From: Gammaproteobacteria bacterium
GTDB lineage: Bacteria; Pseudomonadota; Gammaproteobacteria; Steroidobacterales; GCA-2729495
Length of the DNA stretch: 64,000 bases
Assembly (NCBI GenBank): GCA_030426355.1
Contig: JAUHYQ010000005.1
Coordinates: 62,001-126,000, forward strand
Direction: 5' to 3'
This document shows, one piece after another, positions 19,101 to 25,728 of this stretch; position 1 is the stretch's first letter, and each line of letters opens with the position of its first letter. A program made the position numbers and the translations under genes. The notes below the pieces were generated by a model, which worked only from the letters and a program-made list of their open reading frames with translations, searched no databases and was not told the DNA's origin.

Positions 19101-19299
19101 GCAGGTTGTCGACGACGCGGACATCGCCGCCCTGGCCGAGCAGCGTGCGAGGGTAACCCTTGAAGCGTTGGTTGCTGCCGATCCGGCACTGGAAAGCAGA
19201 GTAATTTCAACAGAAGTCCAGTACATTGACACCAAGTCTGACGACGGGCGCATAAAGATGCCGGTCAGCCTGGCCACCCAAACACAGAGTGTAAAGTGA
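16198..19299 (+). CDS. DUF748/AsmA-like envelope protein
   Basis: A 1033-residue protein anchored by one N-terminal membrane segment (about 18-38), followed by repeated beta-rich AsmA/DUF748 units such as VNPYVLSVRVDGLEV and VSVTGQIGILPDPVADLAIKA. The C-terminal 150 residues contain an OmpA-C-like stretch, DHIEFMAGRSDLTPPQQERV, that may bind peptidoglycan or act as a dimer domain. Related AsmA-like proteins bridge inner and outer membrane and carry lipids. An acidic linker at about residues 355-395 includes the direct repeat GGCCGTATCCGA at the DNA level (around 17312-17336). Length is typical. The function is inferred from AsmA relatives only. Confidence 0.8.
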   Translation: MTNIQVVKDAFAQHRRKILAGAGVIVVYSLLGVFLLPWVAEKIAVSVYRDLYNADLRVAKIVVNPYVLSVRVDGLEVAEPDGDVFARAEQVYANLQLSSIFRLALSFAEVRLDSPEVFIARDANGALNAEFLLPAEQAEGVENAPDDSEPFGFLIDNLSVNDAALHWQDNVPARPVDTTFGPVNVAMQNLSTLPDREGQQEVVITTETAGTFSWSGSLQLNPLSLTGRAGVKGSHVELVSAYVRDDIGFEFTRGDADIELNYSVEATDNGLQARIDNLEFILKDALIRTYGQLTESEETDDQDVLAIPQFRISGGTLRWPEQMVSVESVSIADSVLSLHRDADGVLNIMPDDVADNTATDSTVDAAIVTESAAVSEAVSEAEGEADAAQSSPASDVWTAMLGRFAIDRMKINLLDESVEPAADMGIDDLTLVITAIDSRSGAVFPTELSILTRTGGTVSVTGQIGILPDPVADLAIKAKGLLLAETHPYLKRLADVNLDGGSLALEAKVSSSPADEFALSGDVEVTGFLLTETDGGSRLGSWDRLLFDNVLVSARRQAIEVAEVRLEKPYADVFIAEDGSINLGRVEPGVQSSVAERESETTTEPQTAAAETSAEDDFAVTVDRVTVVDAAADFADYSLPLPFDVKIAALNGGLTTIATTSEEPSRISLEGKVNDFGLLSVTGTLTPLDVTRNTNVELSFENVEIPRFSAYTVAFAGREIASGKLDLGLQYEVKDSALVGENKVILRDFTLGEKIDHPGAMSLPLGLAVALLKQPDGTIDIDLPIRGNLDDPEFRYGSVVGKALVNLIVKVVASPFALLGKLVGIEAGELDHIEFMAGRSDLTPPQQERVAKLAEALGLRPELELEVTGVADKEVDGRAIAAARLDAVIEERIARDAGDDASGEEYARYRRTAAERLYRDAEFADEVPLKELREQFTAEVTNADNGRAETRFDAVAYTEYLRRRLIESQVVDDADIAALAEQRARVTLEALVAADPALESRVISTEVQYIDTKSDDGRIKMPVSLATQTQSVK

Positions 19300-19318
19300 A
19301 TTTTCTGGAGAACTTAAT

Positions 19319-19990
19319 ATGAGCAAATCCTCCGACACTGAAGTTAATCGTCGTGAATTGATGACCCGGCTAGCGGCGGTCATGCTGCTTACGGGTGCAT
19401 CCACCGGCAGTGAATCCGTGCAGGCAGGCGGTCACACCATGCCCAGGGACGTCGGTTACCCGCCGAGTGACCCGGAGCTGTTCAAAGCCATTGATGCCGT
19501 ACTTTCCAAAACCGAGTCTATCTGGAATGCGCAGGAATGGTGGCGTTTGCCAACAGAGATCTGGGATCGGGAAGATCCGACACCGATTTATGTCGCTGAA
19601 GAGCTCTACAACGTTATGGTGGGTTGGGACATTCTGGATCGCTACATTTTTCCGCCAACCAAGAACATGGCAGCGTTTCGCTGGGGTTATTCCAACCTGT
19701 TTGTGAAATACCTGGCTCCCGGCGTTGCGCTGGCGCTTTACGACCACTGGTTTGAGATCAAGGTCAGGGATACCGGCCCAATGAGCACACCTCGCCACGG
19801 GTTTGATCGCGTTCTGTCCATTTATAACCTTCGCGATGACGGCTGGCGGCAGTCGCTTTATGCGCAGTGTCCTTTGGGGCCCGATACCTATGCGCGCCGC
19901 ATGGCAGAAAAACTCGTTGGCGACGACTGGGACGAGTTCTACAACGAGGTCAAGAACAAAGACCTCCGAGACCCGCGGCTTAAAAAGTAA
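19319..19990 (+). CDS. Exported protein of unknown function, NTF2-like fold possible
   Basis: A 223-residue protein. The N-terminus NRRELMTRLAAVMLLTGA has twin arginines before a hydrophobic stretch, so a Tat-type signal is possible, although the consensus is weak. The mature part has aromatic segments including WNAQEWWRLP, VGWDILDRY and FRWGYSNLFV; the order of helices and strands resembles SnoaL/NTF2 proteins but I cannot confirm it. GGAG lies upstream of the ATG. It is convergent with the Rieske oxygenase gene, only 12 bases from its stop, so a functional link is possible but unproven. Confidence 0.55.
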   Translation: MSKSSDTEVNRRELMTRLAAVMLLTGASTGSESVQAGGHTMPRDVGYPPSDPELFKAIDAVLSKTESIWNAQEWWRLPTEIWDREDPTPIYVAEELYNVMVGWDILDRYIFPPTKNMAAFRWGYSNLFVKYLAPGVALALYDHWFEIKVRDTGPMSTPRHGFDRVLSIYNLRDDGWRQSLYAQCPLGPDTYARRMAEKLVGDDWDEFYNEVKNKDLRDPRLKK

Positions 19991-20002
19991 CAGCGCTTTA
20001 CT

Positions 20003-21103
20003 TTACTTCAACATCGGGACCGGGCTCACAGCCCATTCCTGATCCAGCTCTTTGCGGGCCGGGCCTGGAATCGCGTAAGCAGTGCGCTGTCGGCTGGCAT
20101 TCATGGTTTCTACATCGATGCGCCAGCCTTTAGCCTGCCACTCGGTCAGCATGCGTCTGTAAGTCATGAGCACATCATCGGCGGGCACAATGAACTCTCC
20201 GATGGCCTCTTTGGACGGGATAACCGGATCGAGTTTTTCCACGACAATCCGGTCTTCCTCGACAGCCACCGCCATGCGTTCCAGAAAACGTTCGTCCATT
20301 TGCGGATCAAGGCGCGTGTTACGCGTGTTGATCAGGAAAATCTCCAGATCGTCTTCGTCCCGTGGGCATGCATAGATGTACATGTTCATGCCCTCGGTCG
20401 CGTTGAAGTGGATGCGGGTCCACGTCATCGATGCACCGTGAAAGCCCGAGCCGGCGTCAGAGGGCCCTTTGACAATGACCTTGCCCATTTCCTCGTCCGG
20501 TGAGCCGGGAGTCTGAAACTCGGTCATTGCACCAGCACCCCATTCAGATTCCTCGATGTTGAATTTTGGCACGCGGTAGTTTTCATCCTGCCCGGCCATG
20601 CCCATGCCGCTGTGCACGTATTCCACGTGCGAGGGATCGGATTGATTTTCGACCAGACGTATGTAGTTGGCTTTCCAGTTGTAACGCATGCGTAACGTTC
20701 GCCAGCCATCGGTGCCGTATTCGTTGATCGGCATAATTGTCGGTCGTTCATGCTCCGGGAGATCGCCCAGAAAAACGAACACCAGACCGTAACGCTCGTC
20801 CACCGGGTAGGCATCGATACGTGAGCGCTCCGGTACTTTTTTGAGCGGCCCAAGCGATGGAATCCGTTCGCATTCCCCTTTGCCGTTAAACAGCCAGCCA
20901 TGATAGGGACACTGCACACAGTTTTTGACGACTTTGCCATCGCCGAGTGAACCGCCGCGATGAGTGCAGGTGTTGGCGACGCAGTGCACCGCATCGTTAT
21001 CGTCTCGCCACAGAACAAACCAAAGGCCCAGCATTTTGACTTTCTTCGGTTCGCTGGTGATCTGGTCGCTCTCTTCGGCGGGGTACCAAAAGTTCATGAA
21101 CAT
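20003..21103 (-). CDS. Rieske (2Fe-2S) non-heme iron oxygenase, alpha subunit
   Basis: A 366-residue oxygenase of the single-subunit type. The Rieske cluster ligands are CTHRGG (C46, H48) and CPYHGW (C65, H68). The mononuclear Fe site is SDPSHVEYVH (D156, H159, H164). The C-terminal GWRID segment is shared with a second Rieske protein in this window (28094-29236), and the two are paralogous across the whole N-terminal half. The ATG at 21103 has GGGGAGGAAAC upstream; an earlier ATG adds 24 residues of unlikely sequence. The substrate is unknown; relatives include demethylases and ketosteroid hydroxylases. The reductase partner is not in the window. Confidence 0.9.
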   Translation of the reverse strand: MFMNFWYPAEESDQITSEPKKVKMLGLWFVLWRDDNDAVHCVANTCTHRGGSLGDGKVVKNCVQCPYHGWLFNGKGECERIPSLGPLKKVPERSRIDAYPVDERYGLVFVFLGDLPEHERPTIMPINEYGTDGWRTLRMRYNWKANYIRLVENQSDPSHVEYVHSGMGMAGQDENYRVPKFNIEESEWGAGAMTEFQTPGSPDEEMGKVIVKGPSDAGSGFHGASMTWTRIHFNATEGMNMYIYACPRDEDDLEIFLINTRNTRLDPQMDERFLERMAVAVEEDRIVVEKLDPVIPSKEAIGEFIVPADDVLMTYRRMLTEWQAKGWRIDVETMNASRQRTAYAIPGPARKELDQEWAVSPVPMLK

Positions 21104-21190
21104 GATTGTTTCCTCCCCCTGCTTTTGTATGAACAGTTTCCGGAATAGTATGAGTAAATAACAGCGCCGCAACACTAGGGAGAATTACCG

Positions 21191-22069
21191 ATGCATGACC
21201 GCAGAACAGACGGCCTCACCCCTTGGCTGGCATGGCTATGCGCCCTGGCAGCGCTAAGCCTTGGGCCTGTTGCCGCCGTGCACGCCGAGGAGTCGGCCAC
21301 GGTGCAGCGAACCGCACTGATTACCGGCTCCAATCGCGGTATCGGTCTGGAATTTGCGCGCCAGTACGCGGCTGCGGGTTGGCGGGTAATTGCGACCAGC
21401 CGTAATCCGTCACGCGCCGATGAACTGCAGGCATTGTCCCGACAGTACGACAATCTCGAGTTGGCGAAACTGGATGTCACTAATGTCGACGAGATTCGCA
21501 ACCTGGCGAAGTTGCTGAAAGATCAGCCCATTCATCTGCTGCTTAATAATGCGGCGCTGCTTGGGTCGCGAGATGCCCAGTTTTTCGGCAAGCAGGACTA
21601 TGAACTCGCAGTCATGCAATATGAAGTCAACACGCTTGGGCCTATGCGTGTAATTGAAGCCTTTATCGACAATGTGCGTGCTGCCGGCCCGGGAAAAATC
21701 GTCACGCTCGGGAGTGCGGCCGGCTCCAACGGCTATCTGCGACCGCCCGCCGATTTTTATTCCTATAGAGCCAGCAAGGCAGCCACGCATTTTCTGATGC
21801 ATAACCTTTCTATGGATCTGGCATCGGAGGGTATTGTGGTCGGGCTGATTAATCCGGGTTTGGTGGACACCCGGGGTCTCGCTGATATTGGCCCCGACGA
21901 CCCCGTTCCGGATGACTTTGCACAGATTGTTAAATTGATTCGCGCGGGGGTCATTGAATTGACGCGACCGGAGGATTCTGTCGCGGCGATGATCGAGCTG
22001 ATCGATTCCCTGACCATTGAAAACAGCGGAGATTTTCTGAACTTTGATGGCAATCCAATGCCCTGGTAG
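21191..22069 (+). CDS. SDR-family oxidoreductase with Sec signal peptide
   Basis: A 292-residue short-chain dehydrogenase. A Sec signal covers residues 1-32 (hydrophobic core LAWLCALAALSLGPVAAV, AxA-type site VHA). The mature protein has the nucleotide motif TGSNRGIG (45-52), NNAA in place of NNAG, a catalytic serine in GSAAGS, and YSYRASK carrying YxxxK. An exported SDR is unusual because NAD(P)H is not found in the periplasm. It is divergent from the Rieske gene (87 bases), and a riboswitch follows its stop. A second SDR with an export signal lies at 33178-34041. Confidence 0.85.
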   Translation: MHDRRTDGLTPWLAWLCALAALSLGPVAAVHAEESATVQRTALITGSNRGIGLEFARQYAAAGWRVIATSRNPSRADELQALSRQYDNLELAKLDVTNVDEIRNLAKLLKDQPIHLLLNNAALLGSRDAQFFGKQDYELAVMQYEVNTLGPMRVIEAFIDNVRAAGPGKIVTLGSAAGSNGYLRPPADFYSYRASKAATHFLMHNLSMDLASEGIVVGLINPGLVDTRGLADIGPDDPVPDDFAQIVKLIRAGVIELTRPEDSVAAMIELIDSLTIENSGDFLNFDGNPMPW

Positions 22070-22100
22070 CGGGCATATGACATAAGTCCATGATTTGCGT

Positions 22101-22129
22101 TTGCATTTTTGATTTGGCCGCCGGATGAT
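22101..22129 (+). promoter_or_regulatory. Candidate promoter for the riboswitch transcript
   Basis: TTGCAT (22101-22106) and GATGAT (22124-22129) are 17 bases apart. Each is only partly consensus. The predicted start site, about 22136, falls just before the riboswitch aptamer, which supports it. Confidence 0.4.
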
Positions 22130-22137
22130 AGCGGTTA

Positions 22138-22232
22138 GAAACACTGACAAACGGTAAACCCGGTGAAAGCCGGGGACACAAAGCCACCGGTCTAAGGGAT
22201 CAGTCCTATGACGGCGGGGTTGCCAGTAACAC
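22138..22232 (+). promoter_or_regulatory. Cyclic di-GMP-I (GEMM) riboswitch aptamer
   Basis: The sequence carries the GEMM-I features in order: GGTAAACC; a stem CCCGGT-GAAA-GCCGGG capped by a GAAA tetraloop; GACACAAAGCC; CCGGTCTAA; a small hairpin GGATCAGTCC; TATGACGGC; and GGGGTTGCC pairing back to GGTAAACC. Outer ACTG/CAGT pairing extends P1. The base aligned with Vc2 G20 is G, as expected for c-di-GMP rather than the A20 cGAMP variant. The usual GACGCAAAGCC reads GACACAAAGCC, one change. It precedes a FAD oxidase gene. A hairpin directly after (about 22236-22252, ACGCGA with TCGCGT) could be part of the expression platform; no T-run is seen, so control may be at translation. Confidence 0.88.
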
Positions 22233-22345
22233 GCGAGCGCTCTGCTTCGCGTTCCCGGCATTCCCTGCCGTTCATTAACAAGGTATTGGCCCGACTACTT
22301 TGTGTTGTCTGTTTGTCTACAGCTACTCACAGTGGAGTCACATCA

Positions 22346-23626
22346 ATGGCCAGTGCCGCAACCGATCTTTACACCAGTGTCGTAAATGCAGGTCGCAAGC
22401 AAACAGGGCCGCGCTCAGCGCAGCCTGACCAGCCCGATAAAGTCGTCACGGTTGAGCCGAAGTCCGCCGATGAAATCGCCGCTGTACTGACCGACCCGGA
22501 GCGCTATCCGACCCCGGTGCGGCCATCTGGTTCCGGTAGCTCTACCACGCGAGCTGCGAAGGTCGCGAGTGGCACGCGGATGGACATGACGCGCCTCAAT
22601 CAGGTGCTTGGCATGACGAAGCGGACGGTCACCGTGCAGGCCGGAATGCGCTTGCGTGAACTCGACGACTATCTCGCCGAAGACGGCTTTGAGCTGACCG
22701 GTGCCTGCGCGGACAGAGACCGGACGATTGGTGGTGTTATCAGCAGCCCGACCCTGGGAGTTCAAAGTGACCCTGATGTGAGGCAATTTTCAGCATCGGT
22801 TGTCAGCCTGACCCTGATTAACGGTCGCGGCCGCAAAGTCGAGGTTACACAGCGTACGCAGGATCTGCTGTCGCTGGTGCGAACCAGCTACGGTCTGTTG
22901 GGCGTCATCTATTCGGCGACTCTGAGCATTCAACCGCGTGTCGCAACAACTATGCGCAGCAGCAAGGTCGATTTTGACGAGTTTGTGCGGCTCTTACCGG
23001 AGATTGCGGAACAGCAAATGGCGATGCACGCAACCTGTTATCCGTTTCGCGACCGTGTGTATCTGGAACAGCGCTTGCAGGATGGCTGCAGCAATGACAA
23101 TGAGGCGGCGATGTTGCCGTGGCGCCTTAAAGACTGGGCAAGTACGACGGTATTGCCTAAAGTCGCTGAACAAAGCGGTAAGTTCAAGCGACTGGTGCTG
23201 GCAGAGGAGGTGATTAACTGCGCGTGGTTGTTTCCAGTCAGCCGCTTTGCCGCCGCCCTGCAGACGTACAGAAAATACTGCGTGCGCCACTATCGCGAAA
23301 CCCGGTTTCGTTGCGACTTGCCTGCAGACGTCTGGTTTATTGGCGAGGACAAAAGCAGTTTGTTATCGCCGTGCTTTGACGAACCTGCATTTGCACTGAA
23401 CATACGGTCTACTCGCCGCGACGGTTGGGATGACTTTGTTCTGGGTTTCGGGGAGTTTGCGACGCACTTTCACGGCACCCCGGTGTTTAATCAGACGCCC
23501 TCGTTCCGGCCCGCCTATGCGCGTCGGATATACGGCGAGCGGCTGCACCGTTTTCGCGCTATGCGGCAGAAGCTAGACCCCGAAGATCGGCTTTTAAATC
23601 AGTATTTTGCAGAGCATCTCGGCTAG
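22346..23626 (+). CDS. FAD-dependent oxidase (VAO/PCMH family, aldonolactone-oxidase-like)
   Basis: A 426-residue flavoprotein from the ATG at 22346, with GTGGAG about eight bases upstream. The FAD (PCMH) domain includes VEPKSADEIAAV, RPSGSGSSTT, the TVQAGMRLRELDDYL segment and TIGGVISSPTLG. A C-terminal substrate domain ends MRQKLDPEDRLLNQYFAEHL, as in L-gulono/D-arabinono-lactone oxidases. The position of the usual covalent-flavin histidine is Ser, so FAD is probably non-covalent. An in-frame ATG at 22208 lies inside the riboswitch; the 46 codons between would encode a hydrophobic, signal-like stretch, so export cannot be excluded. Confidence 0.85.
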   Translation: MASAATDLYTSVVNAGRKQTGPRSAQPDQPDKVVTVEPKSADEIAAVLTDPERYPTPVRPSGSGSSTTRAAKVASGTRMDMTRLNQVLGMTKRTVTVQAGMRLRELDDYLAEDGFELTGACADRDRTIGGVISSPTLGVQSDPDVRQFSASVVSLTLINGRGRKVEVTQRTQDLLSLVRTSYGLLGVIYSATLSIQPRVATTMRSSKVDFDEFVRLLPEIAEQQMAMHATCYPFRDRVYLEQRLQDGCSNDNEAAMLPWRLKDWASTTVLPKVAEQSGKFKRLVLAEEVINCAWLFPVSRFAAALQTYRKYCVRHYRETRFRCDLPADVWFIGEDKSSLLSPCFDEPAFALNIRSTRRDGWDDFVLGFGEFATHFHGTPVFNQTPSFRPAYARRIYGERLHRFRAMRQKLDPEDRLLNQYFAEHLG

Positions 23627-23707
23627 CCTGAAAGGGCTTTCTTGGCGGTCCTGGCACGGGCTGGCCTATACTTGAGCAGATGCCATAACAACCTTGGGGG
23701 GAGTCAT

Positions 23708-23899
23708 ATGGATCCGCTGATGATAGTCATCGTCCTGGCACTGGGCGCAACAACATTAGCCTTGTTGCTGGGGCTCATTTCGATGAGTGGCAGCCAGACC
23801 ACAAACCGATTTGCCAGTGCGCCGTTGATGTGGGCAAGAGTCGGTTTTCAGGCATTTACCGTATTGTTATTGGTGGTCGCGGTTATTCTGCAAAATTAG
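23708..23899 (+). CDS. Small twin-transmembrane protein (HIG1-like)
   Basis: A 63-residue protein with two hydrophobic segments (about 5-25 and 43-61) joined by a polar loop containing NRFASAPLMWARVGFQ. The RxGxQ pattern after the loop resembles the HIG1/twin-TM family found near respiratory complexes in proteobacteria. A GGGGGGAG ribosome-binding site precedes the ATG; a start at 23642 would add 22 residues with no support. It lies 80 bases after the FAD oxidase and may be cotranscribed. A role in respiratory supercomplexes is family-based inference. Confidence 0.7.
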   Translation: MDPLMIVIVLALGATTLALLLGLISMSGSQTTNRFASAPLMWARVGFQAFTVLLLVVAVILQN

Positions 23900-23942
23900 T
23901 TATTGCGCAATTGTATTAGCATGCGCCCCTAAATAATCGCCC

Positions 23943-25601
23943 CTAAATATTGCGGCGGTTTTTGATAGCTTTGCCCCATTTTTCGTCTATGCGTTGAAAT
24001 AAATCCGGCGCATGCTCTTCCAGAATGTTCCGACTCAGTTCCGGGAAGGTTTCGGGGCCGCCTTCTTCAGGCCATTGGCGAGTCGCGTCAATCACGATCT
24101 TGCTTGTGATGCCGCGTGCAGGAGAACTGGGCTCCAGCGGAACGCCGCGCTGATTCTCAAATATTTCACTTGCCGACGGCTGCCATCGGGTCGCAAACGC
24201 ATGAAAGCGGTCTTCTTCTTTCCACAGATCTATATCGCCATCCACCATGATGACAATTTTCATCGTGGGGATCAGTCGGGCAAGCTGTCTTCCGAGTTTT
24301 GCGGCTTCCCCGGGTTTGGTTTTGTTAATGCTGATGTAGTTCACGCTTTGCAGATAGCGATAATTCACCACGTTTGGGTTCAGGCTCTTCAGGCCGGCGA
24401 CCACCAGGGCCGTGCTGGGTGCTTCAATAAGCGGGCCGGTAACGCCCGTGAAGTCATTCGTGAGCCAGGGGTCACGCCGATGTGTAATCCGTTCAACGGT
24501 CATGGTAAAGGCTGACTCATAGGCAGCCCCCATGTACCCCGGGCTTTCGGCATACGGGCCATTGTTTTCGAAGCTTTCCAGACTGACCGCTCCTTCGATG
24601 ACCATTTCGGTTGTTGCCGGCACCATAAAGTCGTTGGTATCGCATTTCACGACTTCAATGGCGCTGCCCCGCAGGCCGCCGGCGTAGGCCATTTCGTCCA
24701 CCGGCTTGTTGCCGATACGGTTTGGAATGCGGGCTCCGCTCACCAGCCATACCATGGGTTCCTGCCCGACGATCAGCGTGACCTGAGCTGATTTCTCGCC
24801 GCGCTCGCGCGCCGCCATCAGCATGTTGTAGCCGGTTTGCCCTTCGCCCGAGCCGACGGAAATGTGTCGCGGACCTTTAATTTCACATCTGTAAGTGCCT
24901 ATGTTCAGGCCCAATTTGGGATCGTTGGTGAACACCGAAGCGGTGTTGATAAAGCGCCCGCTATCTCCTGGGTTGTTTTGTATAAAGGGAAAGCGGGTGA
25001 CATCGATCTCGTCGCCACTCAAGGTCACTTCCTTGCACTGCGCCTGGTCGCGCGGGATTTCACGCGGCGCTATCTGCGGGTAGTCCCCGCCGTTCTCGGC
25101 CAGCACCTGATCGTGATAAGCACGTGCCCGGTGCCAGGTTGCGATGTTGTCATGGGGGACCGGTTGCATGCCGAATAGCAATGCTTCCGCATCCACATGG
25201 CGTAACTGATTTGCGATGAGCGGGCCCTTGACCCAGCGGCCATTGATTTTCAGCTCCTCGAATATCACCAACGGTGCACGATAAGTTCCGAACTGATCCA
25301 CCAGTCGATACATCAGTGCGGTGGCTTCGTATGCATCCTGATCAACGCGGTCAAAGCGCATGACGTTCCCGTGAGCTTCCATGGCCGCGACGTAGTCGCG
25401 CAAGCTGGTGAACGGTCCGGTCGCGGCGGAGCGCGGGGTAGCAGCCATGGCCGCCGCCGGGGTGCCTGCCCCGGCAATGGTTGTGGACAGCAGGCCGGCA
25501 CCACCGGCGGCTGAGAGCAGGCGGCGGCGCGAAATCTTGCCTGTGTCAAAGGCGGCGAGGGTATCGTGACTGATGGCTACAAAGCGCGATTCTTCGGTCA
25601 T
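23943..25601 (-). CDS. Tat-exported UbiD-family decarboxylase-like protein
   Basis: A 552-residue UbiD-family protein. UbiD enzymes use prenylated FMN for reversible decarboxylation of aromatic or unsaturated acids. The N-terminus has SRRRLLSAAGG (24-34) and a hydrophobic stretch ending around AMA, a Tat signal. The cofactor-binding GTYRCEIKG segment (236-244) is conserved in type. The segment usually reading EGPFGE reads NGPYAE (347-352): the last Glu is kept, while the first, an active-site residue in Fdc1, is Asn, with Glu345 two residues earlier. Tat export would allow cofactor loading before secretion. It is divergent from a TonB receptor gene (127 bases). Enzyme activity is uncertain. 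Confidence 0.85.
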   Translation of the reverse strand: MTEESRFVAISHDTLAAFDTGKISRRRLLSAAGGAGLLSTTIAGAGTPAAAMAATPRSAATGPFTSLRDYVAAMEAHGNVMRFDRVDQDAYEATALMYRLVDQFGTYRAPLVIFEELKINGRWVKGPLIANQLRHVDAEALLFGMQPVPHDNIATWHRARAYHDQVLAENGGDYPQIAPREIPRDQAQCKEVTLSGDEIDVTRFPFIQNNPGDSGRFINTASVFTNDPKLGLNIGTYRCEIKGPRHISVGSGEGQTGYNMLMAARERGEKSAQVTLIVGQEPMVWLVSGARIPNRIGNKPVDEMAYAGGLRGSAIEVVKCDTNDFMVPATTEMVIEGAVSLESFENNGPYAESPGYMGAAYESAFTMTVERITHRRDPWLTNDFTGVTGPLIEAPSTALVVAGLKSLNPNVVNYRYLQSVNYISINKTKPGEAAKLGRQLARLIPTMKIVIMVDGDIDLWKEEDRFHAFATRWQPSASEIFENQRGVPLEPSSPARGITSKIVIDATRQWPEEGGPETFPELSRNILEEHAPDLFQRIDEKWGKAIKNRRNI

Positions 25602-25728
25602 TTTGCAATGCTCTGTGTGACGGTTTGGTCGACCCTGTCTTCCGAGACTACCAGACTGACTGACTCATGGTATGGTAGGACAGAGCCCAGACTCCTGAAT
25701 TAATGCGTTGCCTTAGGGGGATATATAT

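Noticed and set aside
22138-22232. cGAMP-type (GEMM-Ib) reading of the riboswitch
   Set aside because: The base aligned with position 20 is G, not the A of the cGAMP class.
22208-22345. Start of the FAD oxidase at 22208
   Set aside because: It lies within the conserved aptamer and the upstream codons have weak coding bias; kept only as an alternative in the findings.
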